Assembly: GCF_900102745.1 (NCBI RefSeq)
Contig: NZ_FMZF01000003.1
Span: 300,485 to 364,484, forward strand
Reading direction: 5' to 3'
From: Geodermatophilus telluris
Lineage (GTDB): Bacteria; Actinomycetota; Actinomycetes; Mycobacteriales; Geodermatophilaceae
DNA: 64,000 nt
Shown: one piece after another, positions 17,010-24,642 of the stretch
Layout of the letters: every line of letters begins with the position of its first letter
How positions within the stretch are numbered: the first letter of the stretch is position 1
Made by a program: the position numbers and the translations under genes
Notes under the pieces: generated by a model
Database searches by the model: none
What the model saw: the letters and a program-made list of their open reading frames with translations, nothing else
Told to the model about the DNA's origin: nothing

Positions 17010-17609
17010 ATGGCCACCACCGGATCGGGACAGCGGGCACGGCGCGGCGCGCGGCCGGGTCCCGCACGCAGGGCGGCGGTCGACGGCGGGGCTGCCGACG
17101 ACCGCGCCGAGAGCCCCGAGGGCCCCCGCCGGGGGCCCGGTGGCCGGGACGAGACCCGGGCCGAGCGCATCGACCGCGAGCTCCTGGAGCTGCTCAACGA
17201 GCTGCGGGTGGCGCTGCCCGGCGTGCAGTTCCTGTTCGCCTTCCTGCTGGTCGTGCCGTTCCAGCAGGCGACGGAGCGGGCGACCGAGTTCCAGCGCGAC
17301 GTCTACTTCGTGACCCTGATCGCCGCCGTGGTGGCCACCGGGCTGCTCATCGCCCCGGCCGCGCAGCACCGGGCGCTGTTCCGCCAGCACGACAAGGAGG
17401 ACCTGCTGCGGCGCAGCAACCGCAACGCCTTCCTCGGCCTGGTCGTGCTGGCCGTCGCCATCGTGTCGGCCGTCGTGCTGGTGGTCGACTTCATCTTCGC
17501 GCTGCCGCAGGCCCTCGTGACCGGCGGCGTGGTGGCGGTGCTGCTCGGCTGGCTGTGGGTCGGCAGCCCGGCCGTGCAGCGCGCTCGGGGTGCCGCCCGG
17601 GACGAGTGA
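17010..17609 (+). CDS. DUF6328 family membrane protein
   Basis: A 199-residue protein with a long basic, disordered N-terminus (about 50 residues) followed by the DUF6328 core. The core is ELLNELRVALPGVQFLFAFLL, then PFQQATE and a track of four hydrophobic helices (YFVTLIAAVVATGLLIAP, AFLGLVVLAVAIVSAVVLVV, VTGGVVAVLLGWLWVG). The first helix with LPGVQ and PFQ is the recognisable signature. Its function is unknown. The ATG is preceded by GAGGAGGAGG at 10-base spacing. Confidence 0.8.
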   Translation: MATTGSGQRARRGARPGPARRAAVDGGAADDRAESPEGPRRGPGGRDETRAERIDRELLELLNELRVALPGVQFLFAFLLVVPFQQATERATEFQRDVYFVTLIAAVVATGLLIAPAAQHRALFRQHDKEDLLRRSNRNAFLGLVVLAVAIVSAVVLVVDFIFALPQALVTGGVVAVLLGWLWVGSPAVQRARGAARDE

Positions 17610-17616
17610 CGCCGGG

Positions 17617-17954
17617 TCACCGCCCCAGCGCGGCGCAGATGGTGTCGGCGACCGTGTCCGGGTCCTCGGTAAGGACCACCGTGCCCCCCACCGCTCGCAC
17701 GCTCGCGGCGGGCCCATGCACGGTGGCCGGCCGCTGACGTCTGCCGCTGCCGGGGAGGGCGCCGGGCCACGCCCCGTCCCGAGCCTGCGGGGGACGAGGG
17801 GTACGGGCTCCTCTCTCCGGAAGCGGACACCGCGCGCGTGCAGCCGACGCCGCACCGCCAGCTCGTGCGCGGTGTCCCGCCGGCCCTGCCGGCGGAACCG
17901 CGCCCGCACGACGTCCGATGACGGCGGCGGAGCGGGATCCAGCACGCGGACCAC
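17617..17954 (-). pseudogene. Decayed very-short-patch-repair endonuclease (vsr) remnant
   Basis: The first ~45 codons from GTG 17954 read like the N-terminus of Vsr nucleases: FRRQGRRDTAHELAVRRRLH, then ARGVRFR and EEPVPLVPRR. The family's catalytic core, which would carry the conserved Asp and the FVDGCFWHGC-type motif, is missing. The last ~30 codons, in a different frame, read VRAVGGTVVLTEDPDTVADT and resemble the family's end (GWxVxRVWEHEDPxxAAxRI). The gene therefore appears inactivated by an internal deletion and a frameshift. A functional Vsr would nick T:G mismatches next to a 5mC methyltransferase, and no such methyltransferase gene is in the window. Confidence 0.6.
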
Positions 17955-18010
17955 CCTGCCCGGCGCCACCGACGATCCGCGCGAGGAAGGGTCGCCTACC
18001 CTTCCTCCCC

Positions 18011-19444
18011 GTGACGACGACGGCGCCCCGGCCGGTCGGGGCGCCACCGGCCGCACCGGTCGCCCGCTGGCGGCCGGTGGAGCTGCTCCCGCCGCTCGTG
18101 CTGGTGCTGCTGGCCGCCGTCCTGCTCGCCCCGGGCCACGGGCTGTGGTTCGACGAGCTGTTCACCGCCGAGGTCGGCCGGCGCCCGCTCGCCGAGATCC
18201 TCCGGGCGATCGTCACCGGCGAGGGGACGACGAGCTACCTCGCCGACGTCCCGCCGTCCTACAACGCGCCCTGGTACGTCGTCGTGCACGCCTGGGTGTC
18301 GCTGCCCGGGCTGGGCGGGGACACCTCGCTGCGGGTGCTGTCCGTGCTGGCCACCGCCGGCGGGCTGGCGCTCGTCACCCGCGCGGGGACCCGGCTGGCC
18401 GGGCGGCCGACCGGCGTGCTGGCCGGCCTGGTCGTGGCGACCGCACCGCTGCTGCTCGAGCAGGCCGTCGAGGCGCGCAGCTACGGCCTGGCCGTGCTGG
18501 CCACCGGCGGGGCGCTGCTGGGGTTGGTCCGCTGGCTGCAGGAGCCGCCCCGCGGCCTCCTGCTGTTCGGCCTGGCCGGGGCCGGGATGGGCCTGGCGCA
18601 CTGGTACGCGGTGACCGTGCTGGCCGCCTTCGTCGTCGCGGCGCTGCTGCTGCGCGGGCGGGCCGCCGTCCGCGTCGTCGCCGTGGGCGCCGCGGCGGTG
18701 GTGCCCACCCTCGGCCTGGTCGCGCTCAACCTGCTCAACGGCACCGGCGCGCGCAACGCCGAGCACCTGCGCGACACCGGCGGGACCTTCCCCGGCCTCG
18801 CCGCCGAGGCCTGGGCCGGGGGCCGCACGCCACTGCTGTACCTGACCGTGGGGCTGGCGGTGGTCGGCGCGGTGCGCGGCGCCGGCCTGCGCGTCGTCGG
18901 CGCCTGCTGGCTGCTCGTGCCGCTGCTGCTCCTGCTCGCCGGGGAGCTGGTCCGGCCGGTCTACCACCCGCGCTACCTGCTCGCCGGGCTCGTCGGGCTC
19001 GGCGTGCTGGCCGCGGCCGGCGCCACCGCCCTCCCCCGCGGCGCCCGAGCACCGGTGGCCGCCGCGCTGGTCGGGCTCTCGCTGCTGGCCGGCTCGCCGC
19101 TGGCGGTGCGGGAGCCGCGCGAGCGCTCCGACGACGTGGTGGCCGCGATCGCCCGGCTGCAGCGCCCCGGCGAGCCGGTGGTCGCCGCCGACCAGCGCTC
19201 CGCGCTCGGCCTCGACCACTACGTGCGCACGCTGGCACCCCGCCTGCGGCCCGACGTCGTCCTGCCGCCCGACGACGCGCCCGCCGACGCCGACCGCGTG
19301 TGGCTGGTCCGCCGCCTGGTCGACGGCGAGCCGGTGCCCACCGACGACGACGCGATCCTCGCCGGCGCCGGCCTCTCCCTCGCCGACGAGCGCTCCTTCC
19401 CCGCCACCCGGACCGACCTCGTCCTGCAGCTGTGGACCCGGTGA
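18011..19444 (+). CDS. GT-C fold glycosyltransferase (GT39/GT83-like), integral membrane
   Basis: A 477-residue polytopic protein with about 10-11 helices and a hydrophilic C-terminal domain of about 110 residues. The first extracytoplasmic loop carries GHGLWFDELFTAEV, the acidic D-E motif of GT-C enzymes that use polyprenyl-phosphate sugars as donors. EARSYGLAVLATGGALLGL and AHWYAVTVLAAF are further typical segments. GTG 18011 is used. It converges with a GT2 enzyme whose DADLQDPPE motif suggests it makes such donors, so the two may cooperate in modifying an envelope glycan or protein (inference). Confidence 0.78.
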   Translation: MTTTAPRPVGAPPAAPVARWRPVELLPPLVLVLLAAVLLAPGHGLWFDELFTAEVGRRPLAEILRAIVTGEGTTSYLADVPPSYNAPWYVVVHAWVSLPGLGGDTSLRVLSVLATAGGLALVTRAGTRLAGRPTGVLAGLVVATAPLLLEQAVEARSYGLAVLATGGALLGLVRWLQEPPRGLLLFGLAGAGMGLAHWYAVTVLAAFVVAALLLRGRAAVRVVAVGAAAVVPTLGLVALNLLNGTGARNAEHLRDTGGTFPGLAAEAWAGGRTPLLYLTVGLAVVGAVRGAGLRVVGACWLLVPLLLLLAGELVRPVYHPRYLLAGLVGLGVLAAAGATALPRGARAPVAAALVGLSLLAGSPLAVREPRERSDDVVAAIARLQRPGEPVVAADQRSALGLDHYVRTLAPRLRPDVVLPPDDAPADADRVWLVRRLVDGEPVPTDDDAILAGAGLSLADERSFPATRTDLVLQLWTR

Positions 19445-19445
19445 G

Positions 19446-20123
19446 TCAGCGCCGCCGCGCCGCCCACCACAGCGAGCGCAGCGACTGGCGCAGCCGCGCC
19501 CCCGCCGTCCACGCCGAGGCACCCTCGGGGCGGCGGTCCCGCGTCACCGGCACGCTGGCCAGCGGCCGGCCGGCCCGGCCGGCGGCGAGCACCACGCTGG
19601 GCGCGTCGCCGGCCAGCACCAGGTCGACGACGGCCGAGCGCACCTCCGGGCCGAGCGCGAGGAACGCGCCCGCGTCGGGCGGCAGACCGGTGAGTCGGGC
19701 GGCCAGCCGGCGGTGCAGCGTCCCGGTGAGCCGCCGCACCGGCGACTCGTAGCGGCCGCGCCGGCCGGCGAACACCGCGCCGACGTCGCCGCGCGCGAGC
19801 CGGTCGAGCAGCAGCGGCACCGCCTCGGGCGGGTCCTGCAGGTCGGCGTCCAGGCACACCCAGACGTCGGCGTCCTCGGCGAGCAACCCGGTGGCCAGCG
19901 CCCGGTGCTGACCGAGGTTGACCGTCAGCCCGGTGACGCCGATGCGCGGGTCGGCGGCCAGCTCCGCGGCCACCGCGAGGCTGTCGTCGGGCGAGGCGTC
20001 GACCACCAGCCGCAGCCGCCAGTCCCGGCCCGCCAGCGCGGTGGCCAGCCGGTCGGCCAGCGGCCGCAGCGTGGCCGCGTTGCCGTACACCGGGACGACG
20101 ACGGCGACCCGCGGCCCGCTCAC
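19446..20123 (-). CDS. GT2 glycosyltransferase (dolichyl-/undecaprenyl-phosphate sugar synthase-like)
   Basis: A 225-residue cytoplasmic GT-A enzyme. VAVVVPVYGNAATLRPLADR opens the nucleotide-sugar domain, VDASPDDSL holds the first conserved Asp, and VCLDADLQDPPEAVP is the DXD-region motif characteristic of DPM1/GtrB/ArnC-like enzymes that charge polyprenyl phosphate. The C-terminal membrane helices of GtrB/ArnC are absent, so it should be soluble. The GTG start overlaps the upstream epimerase stop by 4 bp. It ends 1 bp from the convergent GT-C gene and is the third gene of the putative iron-regulated operon. Confidence 0.85.
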   Translation of the reverse strand: MSGPRVAVVVPVYGNAATLRPLADRLATALAGRDWRLRLVVDASPDDSLAVAAELAADPRIGVTGLTVNLGQHRALATGLLAEDADVWVCLDADLQDPPEAVPLLLDRLARGDVGAVFAGRRGRYESPVRRLTGTLHRRLAARLTGLPPDAGAFLALGPEVRSAVVDLVLAGDAPSVVLAAGRAGRPLASVPVTRDRRPEGASAWTAGARLRQSLRSLWWAARRR

Positions 20124-20983
20124 CGCTCCTCCGCCGCCCAGGTGCGGGCCAGCCCCTCCTCCAGGCCGACCGCCGGCTCCCAGCCGAGCGCCGCGCGGGC
20201 CGCCCGCGGGTCGCACACCCAGTCGGCGGTGTCCCACGACCGGCCGGGGTGCCCGCCCGGCGCGGTGGCGACCGGCCGGCCGGTGACCCGCTCGGCGGCG
20301 GCGACGAGCTCGGGGACGTCGGTCTGCACGCCGGTGCCGACGTTGAGCACCGTGCCGGGCGGCAGGTCGTCGGCCAGCGCCGCCCGCACGCAGGCGTCGA
20401 CGACGTCGCCCACCCACACCCAGTCGCGGCGGCTCACCCCGGCCGGCAGCGGCACGGTGCCGCCGGTGCGGGCGGCGGCCAGCACGACCGGCACCAGCCG
20501 GGTGGGGTGGTCGCCGGGGCCGTAGACCTGGAAGGCACGCAGCACCGCGGCGCGCACGCCGCGCTCGGCGGCGGCGGCCTGCAGCAGCAGCGACCCGGCG
20601 GCCTTGGTGGCGCCGAAGAAGCCCCGGGGGCGCAGCGGCGCGTCCTCGGCCAGCGGCGCCGGTCCGGCCGCGTACTCGGTCGAGGAGCCCAGCCGGACCA
20701 CGGCGCGGCAGCGGTCGGGCAGCGCGTCGACCAGCCAGGGGCTGGTGTTCACCGCCACGGTGGCGGCCCGCTCGGCCGGCGTCCCCTTGGCCCGGCCGGC
20801 GGCGAGGGAGAAGACGACGTCGGGGTCGGCGGCGCGCACGGCGGCGGCCGCGGCGACCGGGTCGGCGAGGTCGACGTCGGCGCGGGTCAGCCCGGTCACC
20901 GACCAGCCGTCGGCGCGCAGCCGGGCGACCAGGTGCCGGCCGACGAAGCCGCCGGCGCCGGTGACCAGCGCCCGGCCGCTCAC
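20120..20983 (-). CDS. NAD-dependent epimerase/dehydratase (extended SDR)
   Basis: A 287-residue extended SDR of the kind that makes or modifies nucleotide sugars. TGAGGFVGRHLVARL is the N-terminal dinucleotide-binding motif and VVRLGSSTEYAAG supplies the active-site Ser. The canonical YxxxK appears as GFFGATKAAGSLL, with Phe where the catalytic Tyr is usual, which is an oddity to check. AFQVYGPGD and RRDWVWVGDVVDA match sugar-epimerase substrate loops. It overlaps both neighbours by 4 bp in an aldolase-epimerase-GT2 operon. Confidence 0.85.
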   Translation of the reverse strand: MSGRALVTGAGGFVGRHLVARLRADGWSVTGLTRADVDLADPVAAAAAVRAADPDVVFSLAAGRAKGTPAERAATVAVNTSPWLVDALPDRCRAVVRLGSSTEYAAGPAPLAEDAPLRPRGFFGATKAAGSLLLQAAAAERGVRAAVLRAFQVYGPGDHPTRLVPVVLAAARTGGTVPLPAGVSRRDWVWVGDVVDACVRAALADDLPPGTVLNVGTGVQTDVPELVAAAERVTGRPVATAPGGHPGRSWDTADWVCDPRAARAALGWEPAVGLEEGLARTWAAEER

Positions 20984-21777
20984 GCCGGCAGGGCCACCGG
21001 GACCGGGGACCCGGCCGACTCCACGGCGGCCACGAAGTCTGCGCGCCGGTGCGCGACCGCCAGCGGGTCGGCGAGGGTGAGGTCGGCCAGGGCGGCGCGC
21101 AGCCGCGGCACCTCGCGGAAGGGGTCGCGGCCGGCCAGGTCGGCGGTGAACGAGCGGCGCAGGAAGGTGAAGTCGGTGCCCAGCCGCACCAGCTCGGCGG
21201 CCAGCAGGTCGCCGGGGACCGGGAAGCCGCGGCCGGGCAGCGTCAGGCCGCCCACGCCGAAGGGCTGCCGCACGTGGGCGCGGACGGCGTCGACCGTGCC
21301 GTCGACGAGCGGGCGGAATAGCTCGTGCGACCGGCGGTCGATGCGCAGGTCGTTGAGCCCGACGTAGAGGCGCGACAGCGGCCGGCGGGCCAGCTCGGGC
21401 ACCCGGTCGACGGCGTCCTGGGTCTCCACGAGGATGCCCAGCCCGCAGCGGCCGGCGACCAGGTCGAGGGTGCGGTCGACCTCCTCGGGGGTGCGCACCA
21501 TCGGCAGCAGCAGCTCGTCGGCCCCGCGGGCGACCGCGTCGTCCACCTCGGTCGCCGTCCACGGGCCGTAGCCGTTCACGCGGCACAGCAGCCGGCCGTC
21601 GGTGGCCGCGCGCATGCGGGCGAGGTCGTCGACGGTGTCGCCGTTGATCTGGGTGCCCTCGCCGGCCTGACGGCGGTGCTTCCCGCGGCGCTCCCAGTCG
21701 ACGACGACCCCGGTCGCGCCGGCCGCCACGACGTCGCGGCCGAGGGCGGCGTCCACGGTGAAGAGGTACAGGTCCAC
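20980..21777 (-). CDS. HpcH/HpaI aldolase/citrate lyase-like protein
   Basis: A 265-residue TIM-barrel protein of the HpcH/HpaI (PEP/pyruvate-binding) superfamily. VVVDWERRGKHRRQAGEGTQ, RVNGYGPWTATEVDDAVARG, ADELLLPMVRT and ILVETQDAV follow the family layout, with the metal-binding Glu in LVETQDAV. The GTG at 21777 has no Shine-Dalgarno sequence. Instead TAAGCT (a TANNNT -10 element, minus strand) ends seven bases upstream, the arrangement of a leaderless actinobacterial promoter. An iron box covers it. It heads a three-gene operon with an epimerase and a GT2 enzyme. The substrate is unknown; an upstream in-frame GTG at 21795 is possible. Confidence 0.78.
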   Translation of the reverse strand: MDLYLFTVDAALGRDVVAAGATGVVVDWERRGKHRRQAGEGTQINGDTVDDLARMRAATDGRLLCRVNGYGPWTATEVDDAVARGADELLLPMVRTPEEVDRTLDLVAGRCGLGILVETQDAVDRVPELARRPLSRLYVGLNDLRIDRRSHELFRPLVDGTVDAVRAHVRQPFGVGGLTLPGRGFPVPGDLLAAELVRLGTDFTFLRRSFTADLAGRDPFREVPRLRAALADLTLADPLAVAHRRADFVAAVESAGSPVPVALPA

Positions 21778-21782
21778 GGTGG

Positions 21783-21801
21783 TGAGCTTAGGCACACCTA
21801 A
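21783..21801 (-). promoter_or_regulatory. IdeR/DtxR-like iron box over a leaderless -10 element
   Basis: On the minus strand the 19 bases read TTAGGTGTGCCTAAGCTCA and match the actinobacterial iron-box consensus TTAGGTGAGCCTAACCTAA at 16 of 19 positions (consensus quoted from memory). The embedded TAAGCT fits a -10 hexamer and lies 7 bases before the GTG of the aldolase gene. Repression by Fe(II)-IdeR/DtxR is therefore predicted for the aldolase-epimerase-GT2 operon. Confidence 0.65.
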
Positions 21802-21918
21802 CTCCCGGGCAGCACCCAGGTCGGCGCGCGCGGTGGTGTGCACCCCCGGCGCGTCGCGACGGCAGGCGGCGCCGCGACCGCACACCACCGGTCGGGACGC
21901 GCGTCCTCCCGCACCGCA

Positions 21919-21958
21919 GCGTGTCCTACCCGACCGCCCACCGTCGGGTAGGACACGC
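21919..21958. terminator. Strong hairpin downstream of the iron ABC operon
   Basis: A perfect 16-bp inverted repeat: GCGTGTCCTACCCGAC (21919-21934) and its complement (21943-21958) over CGCCCACC. It lies between the end of the ABC operon and the promoter of the aldolase operon, both on the minus strand, and probably insulates them. Confidence 0.7.
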
Positions 21959-21961
21959 CAT

Positions 21962-21978
21962 GATCAGGTGACCTGATC
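21962..21978. terminator. Short second hairpin beside the main terminator
   Basis: GATCAGG and CCTGATC (7-bp arms, TGA loop). It is the first structure met after the ATPase gene stop on the minus strand, 10 bp past it. It may be a minor terminator or a protein-binding palindrome. Confidence 0.35.
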
Positions 21979-21988
21979 GTGGCGCGCC

Positions 21989-23050
21989 TCAGGCGGGGGC
22001 AGGCGTCGAGGCCGGGGTCGGGGTCGACGTCGGGAAGGGCACCGCCGTCCCGGAGACGGCGACCGCGACCTCGGCGCCGGTCAGGGGCAGGTCCCCGCCC
22101 TCGGTACGGGCGCTCACCCGGCGACCCGAGGGCAGCTCGAGCTCCACCCGGGCGTCGTGGCCGTAGAAGTCCACCGCGCACACCCGCGCGCGCGGCCCGG
22201 GGCCGGCCGACAGGCGCAGCTGCTCCGGCCGCAGCAGCACCCGCACCGGCCCGTCGGGGCAGTCCCGGCCGAGCACCAGCTCCCCGAGCTCGGAGGCCAC
22301 CCGCCCGCCGACGGCGTCCCCGTCGAGGACCACGGCCTCCCCCACGAACGCGGCGACGTCGAGGTCGCGGGGGTCGCGGTAGAGGGTGCGCGGGTCGGCC
22401 AGCTGGGCGAGCACCCCACCGCGCAGCACCGCCACCTGGTCGGCGGTCGACAGCGCCTCGGCCTGGTCGTGGGTGACGAGCACGGCGGTGGCACCGGTGG
22501 CCCGCAGCGCCTCGACGACCGCGCGGCGGGTGTCCTCGCGCAGGGACGCGTCGAGGGAGGAGAACGGCTCGTCGAGCAGCACCAGCGAGGGCTCGGGCGC
22601 CAGCGCGCGGGCCAGTGCCACCCGCTGCTGCTGGCCGCCGGAGAGCTGGTGCGGTGAGCGGTCGGCCAGCCCGGCGTCCAGTCCGACCAGGGCCAGCAGC
22701 TCCGCCACCCGGCCGCGGTCGCGGCGCAGCCGGCGGGGCAGGCCGAAGGCGACGTTGCCGGCCACCGTCAGGTGCGGGAACAGCCCGCCCTCCTGCGGCA
22801 CGAAGCCGATGCCGCGGCGCCGGGCGGGCACCGGGCGGCCGGCCCCGGCGACCACCCGGCCGCCGAGCTCGACGGTGCCGGCGTCGGGGTCGTCGAAGCC
22901 GGCGACGATCCGCAGCAGCGTCGTCTTGCCGCAGCCCGAGGGCCCGAGCAGCGCGGTGGTGGTGCCGGCCGGCACGTAGAGGTCGACACCGGCCAGCACC
23001 GGGGTGCGGCCGTAGGACTTCGTCACACCGGTGACGGTGAGCGCGCTCAT
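21989..23050 (-). CDS. Iron(III) ABC transporter ATP-binding protein (FbpC/PotA-like)
   Basis: A 353-residue ABC ATPase. The Walker A motif [10 protein letters not shown]-loop [12 protein letters not shown], signature [15 protein letters not shown], Walker [13 protein letters not shown] and switch His in [11 protein letters not shown] are all intact. Residues after about 240 form the TOBE-like regulatory domain ([13 protein letters not shown]). The C-terminus ends in a short Thr/Pro repeat ([12 protein letters not shown]). It energises iron import with the two preceding genes and overlaps the permease stop by 4 bp (ATGA). Confidence 0.9.
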   Translation of the reverse strand: MSALTVTGVTKSYGRTPVLAGVDLYVPAGTTTALLGPSGCGKTTLLRIVAGFDDPDAGTVELGGRVVAGAGRPVPARRRGIGFVPQEGGLFPHLTVAGNVAFGLPRRLRRDRGRVAELLALVGLDAGLADRSPHQLSGGQQQRVALARALAPEPSLVLLDEPFSSLDASLREDTRRAVVEALRATGATAVLVTHDQAEALSTADQVAVLRGGVLAQLADPRTLYRDPRDLDVAAFVGEAVVLDGDAVGGRVASELGELVLGRDCPDGPVRVLLRPEQLRLSAGPGPRARVCAVDFYGHDARVELELPSGRRVSARTEGGDLPLTGAEVAVAVSGTAVPFPTSTPTPASTPAPA

Positions 23051-24642
23051 GTGGTCAGACCTCGTCGGACGTCTCGGGAGAGCAGCACCGTGGCCGGTGC
23101 CGAGAGCAGGACCATGACGACGGCGTAGGGCGCGGCGGCGCCGTACTCCAGGGCGCTGCTGGCCGACCAGAACGCCGTCGCGAGCGTGGTGGTGCCCGTG
23201 GGGGCGAGCAGCAGGGTGGCGGTCAGCTCGGTGACCACCGCGAGGAACACCAGCGCCGCGCCGGCGCCGATGCCCGGCGCCAGCAGCGGCAGGGTGACCC
23301 GCCACAGCCGGGCCGGCGCCGAGGCGCCCAGCGAGGCGGCGACGTCGTCGTGCAGCGGCGGGGACTGCTCCACCGCCGCGCGCACGGTGACGATCGCCCG
23401 CGGCAGGAACAGGATCGCGTAGGCGGCCAGCAGCACCGGCACGGTCTGGTACAGCGCGGGCACCAGCCGGATGGACACCGTCACCAGGGCCAGCGCGATG
23501 ACGATCGCCGGCACCGCGCTGCCGAGGTAGGTGCTGCGCTCGAGCAGGGTGGCCACCGGACCGCGCCGGCGCACGGCCAGCCAGCCGGTGGGCAGCGCGC
23601 ACACCGTGGTGACGACGGCTGCTGCGGCGGCCAGCGCCAGCGTCGTCCCCGTGGTGGTGGCCAGCGTGGCGACGTCGAGACCGGCGGAGGTGCCGGTGGT
23701 CATCCAGCGCACCAGGCTGACCAGCGGCACCCCGACCGACAGCGCGACCACCGCGGCCAGCGCGAGCAGGGCCGGCGCGGCGAGGGCGCCCAGGCGCACC
23801 GGACGCACGGTGCGGGCCGCGCCGGCGCCGGTGCGCGCGTAGCCGCGGGCACCGCGCAGCCGGATCTCGGCGAGCAGCAGCACCAGGCAGAGCAGCACGA
23901 GGACGCCGGCGAGCATGGTCGCGCCGGGCCCGTTGAACGTGGCGCGGTACTGGTCGTAGACGGCGGTGGTGAAGGTCGGGTAGCGCAGCATCGCCAGCGC
24001 GCCGAACTCGGCCAGCACGTGCAGGGCCACCAGCAGGGCACCGCCGAGCACGGCCACCCGCAGCTGGGGCAGCTGCACCCGCCGGAACACCCCCCACGTC
24101 GACAGGCCCAGGCCGCGGGCGGTGTCCTCCAGCGCCGGGTCCAGCCCGCGGAAGGCGGCGACCGCGGGCAGGTAGACGAACGGCGAGTACGACAGCGAGA
24201 CCACCAGCAGCGCCCCGCCGTAGGTGTCGAAGCCGGGCAGCAGCGAGATCCACGCGTAGCTGGTGACGAACGCCGGCACCGCCAGCGGCGCCACCAGCAG
24301 CACGTGCCACACCCGGCGACCGGGGACCGCCGAGCGCTCGACCAGCCACGCCGCGCCCACCCCGAGGACCACGCAGACCACGACCGCGCCGCCGACCAGC
24401 CGCACGGTGTTGACCAGCAGCTCGGCCACCCGCGGGCGGAACACCAGCTCGACGATCCCGCTCCAGCCCACACCGGCGGCCGCGACCACGATGTGGCCCA
24501 GCGGCACCAGCGCCAGCGCCGCCACCGCGGCGGCCAGCAGCACCGTTCCCGGCGAGCGGCGCAGGGTCCCGGGCGCGCGCCGGCCCCGGGACGCCGCGAG
24601 GGCGGGCGCCCCGGGGTCCGGGAGGACGGGTGCGGCGCTCAG
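23047..24642 (-). CDS. Iron ABC transporter fused permease (FbpB-like), CTG start
   Basis: A 531-residue permease with two tandem halves of about six helices each, as in FbpB/ThiP-type importers. The first EAA-like loop lies around ALEDTARGLGLSTWGVFRRV and the second around DDVAASLGASAPARLWRVTL. No ATG, GTG or TTG precedes the first membrane segment at a useful place. A CTG at 24642 has GGAGGTGG eight bases upstream and overlaps the substrate-binding protein stop as CTGA. That mirrors the GTGA/ATGA coupling used elsewhere in the window. The fallback start is GTG 24543, inside the basic N-terminus. Confidence 0.85.
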   Translation of the reverse strand: MSAAPVLPDPGAPALAASRGRRAPGTLRRSPGTVLLAAAVAALALVPLGHIVVAAAGVGWSGIVELVFRPRVAELLVNTVRLVGGAVVVCVVLGVGAAWLVERSAVPGRRVWHVLLVAPLAVPAFVTSYAWISLLPGFDTYGGALLVVSLSYSPFVYLPAVAAFRGLDPALEDTARGLGLSTWGVFRRVQLPQLRVAVLGGALLVALHVLAEFGALAMLRYPTFTTAVYDQYRATFNGPGATMLAGVLVLLCLVLLLAEIRLRGARGYARTGAGAARTVRPVRLGALAAPALLALAAVVALSVGVPLVSLVRWMTTGTSAGLDVATLATTTGTTLALAAAAAVVTTVCALPTGWLAVRRRGPVATLLERSTYLGSAVPAIVIALALVTVSIRLVPALYQTVPVLLAAYAILFLPRAIVTVRAAVEQSPPLHDDVAASLGASAPARLWRVTLPLLAPGIGAGAALVFLAVVTELTATLLLAPTGTTTLATAFWSASSALEYGAAAPYAVVMVLLSAPATVLLSRDVRRGLTT

